This document shows, piece by piece, positions 1-5,573 of a stretch of 6,096 nucleotides of DNA. The translations under genes and the position numbers were made by a program. The DNA comes from an uncultured Clostridia bacterium (GTDB lineage: Bacteria > Bacillota > Clostridia > Christensenellales > UBA1242), in the NCBI GenBank assembly GCA_944380695.1, contig CALWII010000063.1:1-6096 (forward strand), read 5' to 3'. Under the pieces are notes generated by a model that searched no databases, was not told the origin of the DNA, and worked only from the letters and a program-made list of their open reading frames with translations. Positions within the stretch are counted from its first letter, which is position 1. Each line of letters starts with the position of its first letter.

Positions 1-555
1 AATTAAAGCAAGGTCATGAGCACAAGTATAGTGTCCTTTTTCTTCTAACCTGTGCGTATTTTCAAAATGTGTAGCAGTAGCGCCTATCTTATAAGCAGTA
101 AAATTCATTAAATCAACAAATTTTTCAATAGTTCCTCCAACTCTCTTACCAATAGCAACACTTGCATCATTTGCAGAAACTAACATTAACCCATAAAGCA
201 AATTGCGCAAAGAATGATGCTCTCCTTTTTTCAAATACATTGATGTGCCACTTACACCTACAGCTGAAGGATCAATTTCAAAAAATTCATCAAGGTCGTT
301 TGCATATTCAAGTGCTGTTATAGCTGTCATAATTTTAGTAGTACTAGCCATAGCAAGAGGAACATTTTCATTTTTAGAGGCAAGCACCCTAGAAGTAGTA
401 GATTCAATCATACACATAGCTTTAGCAGAAGAGTTTATATCCAAAGCATTGAGAGATGAAATAGCTCGAACTGTACCATAAAAGTAGGAAAATGCAATTG
501 CTATAATTAAAGTTATAATCAAAAAGCTTGCGAAAAAAGTTTTAAACTTTTTCAT
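1..555 (-). CDS. D-alanyl-D-alanine carboxypeptidase, peptidase S11 (partial; C-terminus beyond left edge)
   Basis: This is the N-terminal 185 codons of a serine-type penicillin-binding carboxypeptidase of the DacF/DacB type. Members remove the terminal D-Ala from peptidoglycan pentapeptides outside the membrane. Residues 8-26 form a hydrophobic signal segment, and Val29-Arg30-Ala31 is a plausible signal peptidase site. The catalytic SxxK motif is Ser71-Thr-Thr-Lys74 within MASTTKIMTA, and the SxN motif is Ser127-Ala-Asn129 within LMLVSANDA. The later segment GHYTCAHDLALI matches the family's conserved H-x(4)-A-x-DLA region. The third motif (KTG) and the membrane-anchor helix should lie to the left of the window. 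The ATG at 555-553 is chosen because GGAGGA (complement of 561-566) lies 5 nt upstream. The gene starts inside the end of gerW with a 14-bp overlap, which implies co-transcription and probable translational coupling. Family assignment is secure; the exact paralogue (dacB or dacF) is not resolvable from this half. Confidence 0.93.
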   Translation of the reverse strand, partial: MKKFKTFFASFLIITLIIAIAFSYFYGTVRAISSLNALDINSSAKAMCMIESTTSRVLASKNENVPLAMASTTKIMTAITALEYANDLDEFFEIDPSAVGVSGTSMYLKKGEHHSLRNLLYGLMLVSANDASVAIGKRVGGTIEKFVDLMNFTAYKIGATATHFENTHRLEEKGHYTCAHDLALI

Positions 556-940
556 TTTTATCCTCCATTTTATCAATCTTTGTAATCAAAGAATTAAACA
601 AATTCAAAACTGTTTGATATAAAGACTTATTTTCAACATTAATAAAATTAACCTCGCCATTAGTCACAACTAAAAAACCAACAGGAGTAACACTCATACC
701 ACCACTAGAACCGCCAGCCATCGGGAAATGATTTGCGACTCTGCGAGAAGAAAGGTCCGCATATTCGCCACCACCCACAACATATCCAACACTAACCCGA
801 GAAATTGGTATTATAGTGGTGCCGTCATCTGTGATAACTTTTTCTCCAACAATAGTAGAAGAATCGACAATTGTTTTTATCTTTTCCATAGATGAATTAA
901 TCATATCGTTTAGCGTATCATTGGTTGTGTAAAATTTCAT
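542..940 (-). CDS. gerW: GerW family sporulation protein (YtfJ-like)
   Basis: The 132-residue protein has the full layout of the Spore_YtfJ/GerW family: an N-terminal helix (residues 11-26), a central IIPISRVSVGYVVGGGEY block (43-60), a glycine-rich loop GGSSGGMSVTPVGFLVV (76-92), and a helical tail. Length is typical of the family. In Bacillus subtilis GerW is made in the forespore and is needed for normal germination and lytic enzyme function; the biochemical role is not established. Here it sits between a DUF2953 gene (46 bp upstream) and an S11 carboxypeptidase (14-bp overlap downstream). B. subtilis likewise has ytfI (DUF2953) beside ytfJ. The start at 940 follows a G-rich stretch (GGGGG, 4 nt from the ATG), a somewhat atypical Shine-Dalgarno. 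I could not identify a convincing SigF or SigG promoter in the 46-bp gap. Confidence 0.93.
   Translation of the reverse strand: MKFYTTNDTLNDMINSSMEKIKTIVDSSTIVGEKVITDDGTTIIPISRVSVGYVVGGGEYADLSSRRVANHFPMAGGSSGGMSVTPVGFLVVTNGEVNFINVENKSLYQTVLNLFNSLITKIDKMEDKNEKV
561..566 (-). promoter_or_regulatory. Ribosome binding site of the carboxypeptidase gene, inside gerW
   Basis: The complement reads GGAGGA, 5 nt before the ATG at 555. It lies within the last codons of the upstream gerW gene, so ribosomes finishing gerW pass over it. This supports translational coupling and fixes the start of the carboxypeptidase. Confidence 0.8.
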
Positions 941-986
941 AATACCCCCACATATAGTATTTGTTATGATATAATACCTACAAGAA

Positions 987-1544
987 CTATAATTTTCTTT
1001 TTCTTTTACTTAGAATGAGCGAATTTAAAAAAGAATATACCACATCAAACAAAGATAAACTTACGCAAATATCCCCCGCAACTTCAGCAACTACATTATT
1101 ATAAGAGGCGTTGTCATAAACACATAAAGAAGCTGTAGGTCTTGAATTTTTTATTGAAGTAAAAAAAATAAGCAATGCAACATTCAAACACCCGCACAAA
1201 ATACTCGTCAAAAAAGCATCACATAAACCCACATTGTAGTACACAAACAAATACTTTAAGCGAGCTTTTTGTTTAATTTGTTTTGAAAACTCTTCAATTA
1301 CTGCCAATTCTGGAGACGAAAAATCAATTTGTTTTTCGCTGACTTCTCGTTGGTCTTTTAATCTAATGTTATTATTATGAAATTCAAAGATATAATATTT
1401 AAATTTAATTTTTGAAAAATACACACATATTACTCCGCTGTTTTTCAAAAAGTTATAAGACACCTTAACTTCCAAAAATATAGGTAGCATCAACAACAAT
1501 ATAAAAACTGTAGGAATTAAAAAATACAAACTATCCATACACAT
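987..1544 (-). CDS. DUF2953 domain-containing membrane protein (YtfI-like)
   Basis: This 185-residue protein has a strong N-terminal membrane helix (about residues 6-25, rich in Leu and Ile), a variable middle part (40-95), and a second hydrophobic segment after GLCDAFLTSILCG (106-118, continuing to about 130). That G-x-x-DA-x(2)-T motif followed by a hydrophobic stretch is characteristic of DUF2953. The C-terminal part (about 150-178) is an amphipathic I-x-V-x-L-type segment, followed by a very basic end (KRKRKL). Function is unknown. The gene neighbours gerW/ytfJ here, as ytfI does in Bacillus, which argues for a sporulation-associated role. The first ATG is preferred over the Met two codons later because GGA lies 5 nt before it, although the ribosome site is weak. 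Assignment rests on pattern recognition, since family members diverge strongly in sequence. Confidence 0.8.
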   Translation of the reverse strand: MCMDSLYFLIPTVFILLLMLPIFLEVKVSYNFLKNSGVICVYFSKIKFKYYIFEFHNNNIRLKDQREVSEKQIDFSSPELAVIEEFSKQIKQKARLKYLFVYYNVGLCDAFLTSILCGCLNVALLIFFTSIKNSRPTASLCVYDNASYNNVVAEVAGDICVSLSLFDVVYSFLNSLILSKRKRKL

Positions 1545-1678
1545 ATAATTCCAAAATTTGTTATTTTTATTTATAATTTTTTTTACTATTAAACCTACAT
1601 TGTTTTTTTATGGGCATTTTCATATAGGAGTAAAATAACGCATATTGACATATTAAAAAAAAGTTATATAATATTAGT
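1545..1678. other. Divergent intergenic region between the DUF2953 operon and the HD hydrolase gene
   Basis: This 134-bp, very AT-rich spacer drives two outward transcription units. A clear SigA-type promoter faces right (1645-1672). For the leftward operon I looked for SigA, SigF and SigG elements and found only poor matches. No operator-like palindrome or RNA leader stood out. Confidence 0.6.
1645..1672 (+). promoter_or_regulatory. SigA-type promoter giving a probable leaderless transcript
   Basis: TTGACA (1645-1650) and TATAAT (1667-1672) both match consensus fully and are separated by 16 bp. Six bases follow the -10 box before the A of the ATG at 1679. At usual -10 to +1 spacing, transcription would begin on or within a few bases of that A. 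There is no Shine-Dalgarno sequence between the promoter and the ATG. Hexamer identity and spacing are seen directly; the start of transcription is inferred. Confidence 0.75.
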
Positions 1679-2269
1679 ATGAAAAACGAAGCCACAAAAC
1701 AAGCTTTAACGCTTAACAGTGTTTTGGACAAATATGAACTAGAAAAATTAGGTTCTGGGCTTTTAAAAACAAGCGTAAATAAAGCCTTCGTTTTTGCTTT
1801 GGCAAAACATAATGGGCAATACAGAATCACAGGCGAACCATTTATTTTCCACCCAATACACGTTTTCAAATATGCTATGGAATACACAGACGATTTACCT
1901 GTTCTACAAGCTGCCCTACTTCACGACACATTAGAGGATACACAGACCAGCACGAATGAGCTTAATCAAAATTTTGGCGTTGAAACCACATCGCTAGTCA
2001 AGGAACTAACTTTGCCAAAAGGTTTAAAGCGCACCGCCAAAGCCAAATATATAGCCAAAAAAGTTATAACGGTTTCAAATGGCGCCCTACTACTTAAACT
2101 TTGCGACCGCCTTGACAATGTTTGTTCTTTAAATAGTTTAACAGAGTACCACGCAGATTTAATAAAAAATGACACATACTTAATGTTAGATTCTCTTTTA
2201 GAAAACAGAGATATAACCCCAGCTCAAGAAGATTTGATTGAAAGAATATATATTTCTCTAGAAAAATAA
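1679..2269 (+). CDS. HD-domain phosphohydrolase, MESH1-like small alarmone hydrolase family
   Basis: This 196-residue protein is essentially one HD hydrolase domain of the RelA/SpoT type with no synthetase or regulatory domains. The metal-site residues expected from the family are present: His58 in GEPFIFHPIHV, His82-Asp83 and Glu86-Asp87 in ALLHDTLEDT, and Asp143 in KLCDRLDN. The ALLHDTLEDT and LTLPKGLKR stretches resemble metazoan MESH1 more than the long bacterial Rel proteins. Family members hydrolyse the 3'-pyrophosphate of (p)ppGpp with Mn2+, and MESH1 also acts on NADPH; the substrate here is inferred. The ATG at 1679 is the only sensible start: a stop (TGA at 1646) closes the frame upstream, there is no ATG again until Met67, and there is no ribosome binding site. 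It is a single-gene unit divergent from the sporulation operon and ending at a strong hairpin. Confidence 0.87.
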   Translation: MKNEATKQALTLNSVLDKYELEKLGSGLLKTSVNKAFVFALAKHNGQYRITGEPFIFHPIHVFKYAMEYTDDLPVLQAALLHDTLEDTQTSTNELNQNFGVETTSLVKELTLPKGLKRTAKAKYIAKKVITVSNGALLLKLCDRLDNVCSLNSLTEYHADLIKNDTYLMLDSLLENRDITPAQEDLIERIYISLEK

Positions 2270-2357
2270 CAATCTAACACTTACTTTTTGTCAAACATAT
2301 TATTATCCTTGCGCATAAAATCACAAAGTGTTTTTTTTAATATTCGTATCAAATATA

Positions 2358-2399
2358 AAAAGGAACTTCGCCTTGCGTATGGAGTTCCTTTTATTTTTT
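2358..2399. terminator. Rho-independent terminator, probably bidirectional
   Basis: Arms 2358-2369 and 2381-2392 pair over 12 bp (AAAAGGAACT with AGTTCCTTTT, then one T-G wobble and a C-G pair) around an 11-nt loop. A T-rich tract follows on the plus strand (TTTTATTTTTT), and the A-rich stretch on the left gives a T-rich tail on the minus strand. It lies 88 bp after the HD hydrolase stop and also ends the convergent glycosyltransferase unit. Confidence 0.85.
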
Positions 2400-2407
2400 C
2401 TACTAGT

Positions 2408-2524
2408 TTAAAAAGGTTTAACGTGATAGTTCTTCATCTTTTTTGTTTCAAAATTATTCATTTTGCTTTTTAATACGCAAAAATTAATAAAGCGTTTTGT
2501 TGCCATATCATCGGGCTCTCCCAT
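2408..2524 (-). CDS. Possible 38-residue small protein (doubtful)
   Basis: An open frame starts at an ATG 26 bp beyond the glycosyltransferase stop, on the same strand, and ends 9 bp before the shared terminator hairpin. It would therefore lie on the glycosyltransferase transcript. The product starts MGEPDDMATKRF and is lysine-rich (overall basic) with no hydrophobic segment. There is no Shine-Dalgarno sequence before the ATG or the GTG two codons earlier. It may be chance in an AT-rich spacer or the remnant of a longer gene; I recognise no family. Confidence 0.15.
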   Translation of the reverse strand: MGEPDDMATKRFINFCVLKSKMNNFETKKMKNYHVKPF

Positions 2525-2550
2525 AAACACGGTTTAAACATCATCTTTTA

Positions 2551-3798
2551 CTAATGATTGCTTTTATCCTTTCCTTTTTTTGTTTTTGATGCAGGTTTAG
2601 TCCTTTTAAGCATTCTTCTTATATTTGCATTAACTTTGCTGTAGTCAATGTCGCTTTCTTCATATACTGTTGAGCAATTTAGCATATCTTCTGCCACTTT
2701 TTTCGTTGCAAATGGCCTCCTAATTCTTAAAATATTTTCACGCATTCTAATGAGCTTGTCAGGATTATTTAGTATGTCATTCAATATCTCTATAAGGTGG
2801 CCATCATTCTTATATTGCATAGCCGCTCCTTCTTCAACAAGCATTTTGGCATTAGCTATTTCTTGTTCCGGCAAATTAGAGCAACAAATTATTGGCAAGC
2901 CGATATTAACAGCCTCTGTTGTAGAAAGCCCCCCAGCTTTCCCTATAAGAACATCTGAAGCGCTCATAAGCATTTCCACATTGTTCGCAAAACCAAGATT
3001 GAGTATTTTAAAACTCTTGTCAACTTTTAAACTATCAATTTTTTCTTTTCCCCTTACATCTCTTGCATTAGGAATAATAATTTGCAATTCCCTTCCTTTA
3101 ATGTGCCTTACTATGTTTTTAACTATATTGTAATTTCCGCTCCAAAAACCACCACCGTACATCACAAGAATAGTAAAAACATTTTGTTTTAAATCAAGTT
3201 GCTTTCGAGCTAAATCTTTAGGTATAGGCTTTGAAAATTTGTGTTTAACAGTTATACCATAAGGCAACAACTGTTCCTTTCTATATCCTTTACGCAACAA
3301 AATGTCGACTAATTTTTCATCTGGTATAAGCAAATAATCGATTCCTGTTGCCGACTCCCAAAACGGACAAACAATATGATCGGTAACCATAGCAAAAGTT
3401 TTTGCCGGAACCGAATAAATCTTTCTCAAATTAGAGATCATAACAGCTGGCAAAAAATGAGAGCATAATATAGCGTCTGGTTGGTAATTATTAATTAATT
3501 TTAAAACTTTGTCATAAAACCCCAACAACCCGCTTTGCACTGGGGATTTATAATATTTTTCAGGATCCAATTTTTGATAAAATCTAAAAAAGCCGTTATA
3601 AATATGACGCAAATGCTTTACCGCAATACCGTAACCTGTTTCTTGAACCCAAATAAATGCTTTATTTTTGCAAAACTCGTGCAACAAATCAACTACTTTA
3701 ACCTCTGCACCTTCTTTTTCAAGCTGTTCCTTAACAGCATTGGCTGCCGCATTATGACCATTGCCGGCGGTTACTGTAAATATTAAAAACTTTTTCAT
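2551..3798 (-). CDS. MGDG synthase-like glycosyltransferase (GT28; processive diacylglycerol glucosyltransferase type)
   Basis: The 415-residue protein is a GT-B enzyme of the MGDG-synthase/UgtP family, which transfers sugar from a UDP-sugar to diacylglycerol at the inner membrane face to make glycolipids. The N-terminal domain opens with TVTAGNGHNAAANAV (9-23), the G-x-GH-x-AA acceptor-side loop. Conserved positions follow in CSHF (112-115) and VTDHIVCPFW (138-147). The C-terminal domain carries the nucleotide-sugar site GKAGGLSTTEA (286-296) and LPEQEIAN (309-316), both diagnostic of GT28. No membrane helix is needed or seen. The last 20 residues form a lysine/arginine-rich tail (about 395-412), which could assist membrane binding. 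The start at 3798 has a weak GTGAG ribosome site. Exact sugar and number of additions cannot be read from sequence, and a MurG-like role is unlikely given the MGDG-type N-terminus. Confidence 0.9.
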   Translation of the reverse strand: MKKFLIFTVTAGNGHNAAANAVKEQLEKEGAEVKVVDLLHEFCKNKAFIWVQETGYGIAVKHLRHIYNGFFRFYQKLDPEKYYKSPVQSGLLGFYDKVLKLINNYQPDAILCSHFLPAVMISNLRKIYSVPAKTFAMVTDHIVCPFWESATGIDYLLIPDEKLVDILLRKGYRKEQLLPYGITVKHKFSKPIPKDLARKQLDLKQNVFTILVMYGGGFWSGNYNIVKNIVRHIKGRELQIIIPNARDVRGKEKIDSLKVDKSFKILNLGFANNVEMLMSASDVLIGKAGGLSTTEAVNIGLPIICCSNLPEQEIANAKMLVEEGAAMQYKNDGHLIEILNDILNNPDKLIRMRENILRIRRPFATKKVAEDMLNCSTVYEESDIDYSKVNANIRRMLKRTKPASKTKKGKDKSNH

Positions 3799-3818
3799 AA
3801 TTGCTCACTTTCTTTTTT

Positions 3819-3847
3819 ATTTTACATTTTTTTTATTTTCTTTGCAA
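3819..3847 (-). promoter_or_regulatory. Candidate promoter of the glycosyltransferase gene
   Basis: Reading leftward, TTGCAA (complement of 3842-3847, 4 of 6 matches to TTGACA) is followed after 17 bp by TAAAAT (complement of 3819-3824, 5 of 6 matches to TATAAT). The predicted leader before the ATG at 3798 is about 14 nt and would contain the GTGAG ribosome site. The TTGCAA is palindromic and could also serve the divergent gene. Confidence 0.45.
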
Positions 3848-3881
3848 ATGATTATGTGTATTTTATAAATTCTTGTATAAT
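3842..3881 (+). promoter_or_regulatory. Candidate promoter(s) of the DUF1846 gene
   Basis: Two readings are possible. TTGCAA (3842-3847) with TATAAA (3864-3869) has a 16-bp spacer. A perfect TATAAT (3876-3881) lies 12 bp further but lacks a good -35 box at normal spacing. Either gives a short leader (about 30-45 nt) ahead of the ribosome site at 3907. Confidence 0.5.
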
Positions 3882-3906
3882 AAAAACTGTAAAACTAAAA
3901 AAACAA

Positions 3907-3911
3907 AGGGG
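3907..3911 (+). promoter_or_regulatory. Ribosome binding site that fixes the DUF1846 start
   Basis: AGGGG sits 7 nt before the ATG at 3919. The same frame is open from an ATG at 3856, but that one has no ribosome site and the extra codons would run across the predicted -10 boxes. Confidence 0.75.
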
Positions 3912-3918
3912 TAAAACT

Positions 3919-5397
3919 ATGGAGAAGGCGTTTGACAATGAAAAATATATCAAATTACAACAAAAGCATATTCAAGAAAGAATTAAAATGTTCGGAGGCA
4001 AACTCTACCTCGAGCTTGGCGGCAAATTATTCGACGATTTACACGCTTCCAGAGTTTTACCAGGATTTGATCCAAGTGTTAAAATTAAATTACTAGAAAA
4101 GATGAAAGACAAAGCCGAAATAATTATGTGTATTTCAGCAAACCATATCGAAAAAAATAAAATTAGAGCCGATTTAGGATTAAGCTATGATAATGAAGTC
4201 CTGCGACTTGTTGACCAATTTAGAAAGCTAGGGCTTTATGTCTCTTCGATTGTAATAACACTTTTCAAAGGCCAAACATCTGCCCTTAAATTTGCCCAAC
4301 TGCTAAAAAATCGTGGTGAAAAAGTTTACTTTCACAAATATACAAAGGGTTATCCAAACGATATTGACACAATCGTTTCTGATGAAGGATACGGGGCGAA
4401 TGACTACATAGAAACCAGCAGACCCCTAGTTGTTGTGACTGCACCTGGGCCATCAAGTGGTAAACTCGCAACGTGTTTAAGTCAGCTTTACCACGAAAAC
4501 AAACGAGGAATTAAAGCGGGTTATGCAAAATATGAAACTTTCCCTATATGGAATTTACCACTAAAACATCCGGTTAATGTTGCCTATGAAGCCGCAACAG
4601 CAGATATAAAAGATGTTAATATGATAGACCCTTACCACTTCAATAAATATGGTAAACTCGCTGTTAATTACAACCGAGATATAGAAGTTTTCCCTGTGCT
4701 CAAAAATATTCTTAAAAAGATTTTAGGGAAAGACTTATATTTCTCACCTACCGATATGGGTGTAAATATGGCTGGGCTTGCTATTATCAACGATAAAGTT
4801 GCACAAGAAGCAAGCATAAGAGAAATAATAAGAAGATATTATTCCTACTCCTGCGCTTATAAAAAAGGTCAATGTTCGTATGAAGCAGTTGATAGAATGA
4901 AAATGCTTTTAAATGAACTAGAATTATCTGCTTCAAATCTTGATGTAGTACGAGAAGCAAAAAAAATGAGCAGAGAATCCGGGCGCCCTTGTGTTGCTTT
5001 AAAACTAGCAAACGGTGTGATTGTCGGGGGAAAATCAAAAGATTTAATTTCAGCACCTGGAGCAGCGATACTAAACGCATTAAAAACTCTTGCAAAAATA
5101 GATGATATTCCGCTAATAAGCGATGAAATTTTGTTACCAATCTTAAAGCTTAAAAAAGAGGTATTAAAATCAACAAATTCCCACCTTTCACTAGACGATG
5201 TTTTAATCGCTTTGTCGATAATGTCAATTAAATCCGAAGAGGCTAAAAAATGTCTTGACCAAATTAACAATCTCAAAACTTGTGAAGCTCATTCCACATT
5301 TATTCTTCAACCATCTGATGAATCAACAATGAAAAAACTCGGGGTTTATTTATCAAGCGAGCCTCAATTTTTGGACAACAATCTGTTTAGCAATTAA
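3919..5397 (+). CDS. DUF1846 domain-containing protein
   Basis: This 492-residue protein matches the DUF1846 family over its whole length; members are usually about 495 residues. Conserved blocks seen are LELGGKLFDDLHASRVLPGF (31-50), the stretch around EIIMCISANHIEKNKIRAD (67-85), TIVSDEGYGAN (151-161), a P-loop-like TAPGPSSGKLATCLSQ (174-189), FPIWNLPLKHPVNVAYEAA (208-226) and SPTDMGVNMAGL (276-287). No signal peptide or membrane helix is visible, so it should be cytosolic. The glycine-rich APGPSSGK loop suggests nucleotide or phosphate binding, but no enzymatic role is firmly known to me. The start at 3919 is chosen for its ribosome site and because family proteins begin at this FDNEKY region. 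It stands as a single gene, divergent from the glycosyltransferase and closed by a strong terminator, so context gives little functional clue. Confidence 0.93.
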   Translation: MEKAFDNEKYIKLQQKHIQERIKMFGGKLYLELGGKLFDDLHASRVLPGFDPSVKIKLLEKMKDKAEIIMCISANHIEKNKIRADLGLSYDNEVLRLVDQFRKLGLYVSSIVITLFKGQTSALKFAQLLKNRGEKVYFHKYTKGYPNDIDTIVSDEGYGANDYIETSRPLVVVTAPGPSSGKLATCLSQLYHENKRGIKAGYAKYETFPIWNLPLKHPVNVAYEAATADIKDVNMIDPYHFNKYGKLAVNYNRDIEVFPVLKNILKKILGKDLYFSPTDMGVNMAGLAIINDKVAQEASIREIIRRYYSYSCAYKKGQCSYEAVDRMKMLLNELELSASNLDVVREAKKMSRESGRPCVALKLANGVIVGGKSKDLISAPGAAILNALKTLAKIDDIPLISDEILLPILKLKKEVLKSTNSHLSLDDVLIALSIMSIKSEEAKKCLDQINNLKTCEAHSTFILQPSDESTMKKLGVYLSSEPQFLDNNLFSN

Positions 5398-5573
5398 TCG
5401 AAAACATAACAAAGCTATTTTTTAAAGTTTAGTAATTATATTAAAAAAATGCACTAAATCAAGTGCATTTTTTGTTTAAGATACATTTTTCGAATTAAAC
5501 CCAATGCCAGAAAAATAAAGAATACTTGGTAATTTAAAAAATATAATTAAAGTATTTTAAACGATACGAATAT
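5398..5573. other. Convergent intergenic region between DUF1846 and the LURP-one gene
   Basis: This 176-bp AT-rich spacer contains the hairpin terminator at 5444-5477. Between that hairpin and 5573 I see no convincing gene, RNA or promoter, only short AT-rich inverted repeats. Confidence 0.6.
5444..5477. terminator. Rho-independent terminator, probably bidirectional
   Basis: Arms 5444-5455 and 5462-5473 form a perfect 12-bp stem (AAAAAATGCACT with AGTGCATTTTTT) around a 6-nt loop AAATCA. The T run follows on plus and the mirror A run gives one on minus. It lies 46 bp after the DUF1846 stop and about 96 bp past the end of the convergent LURP-one gene, so it can serve both. Confidence 0.88.

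Larger units (their letters stand above)
2270..2550. other. Convergent intergenic region between the HD hydrolase and the glycosyltransferase
   Basis: The 281-bp spacer holds one strong bidirectional terminator (2358-2399) and, on the minus strand between that hairpin and the glycosyltransferase stop, a 38-codon open frame of doubtful status. A weak CAC-AAA-GTG hairpin followed by a T run lies at about 2318-2338 and might add to termination of the plus gene. I saw no convincing promoter. Confidence 0.6.

Noticed and set aside
245..481. 78-codon plus-strand open frame
   Set aside because: It is antisense to the carboxypeptidase, which has clear SxxK and SxN motifs in the same stretch.
1545..1680. 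SigF or SigG forespore promoter for the DUF2953-gerW operon
   Set aside because: Such a promoter is expected from Bacillus biology, but I found no pair of -35 and -10 elements at acceptable spacing; only isolated weak matches.
1567..1887. 106-codon minus-strand open frame crossing the divergent promoter region
   Set aside because: It is antisense to the start of the HD hydrolase and continues through the promoter spacer, and the translation shows no family pattern.
2288..2473. 61-codon plus-strand open frame after the HD hydrolase
   Set aside because: It runs through the strong terminator hairpin, lacks a ribosome site, and has a composition expected from AT-rich spacer.
2648..3133. 161-codon plus-strand open frame
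   Set aside because: It is a serine/leucine-rich antisense shadow of the glycosyltransferase C-terminal domain, with no recognisable motif.
3856..3918. Upstream in-frame ATG that would extend the DUF1846 protein by 21 residues
   Set aside because: It has no ribosome site, the extra codons overlap the predicted -10 boxes, and the added sequence does not resemble the family N-terminus; AGGGG before 3919 is decisive.
4787..5276. Two overlapping minus-strand open frames of 117 and 135 codons
   Set aside because: Both lie antisense to the conserved DUF1846 gene and have no ribosome site or family resemblance.
5521..5556. Inverted repeat AATACT...AGTATT downstream of the LURP-one gene
   Set aside because: There are only 6 bp per arm with a 24-nt AT-rich loop, which is expected by chance at this composition.
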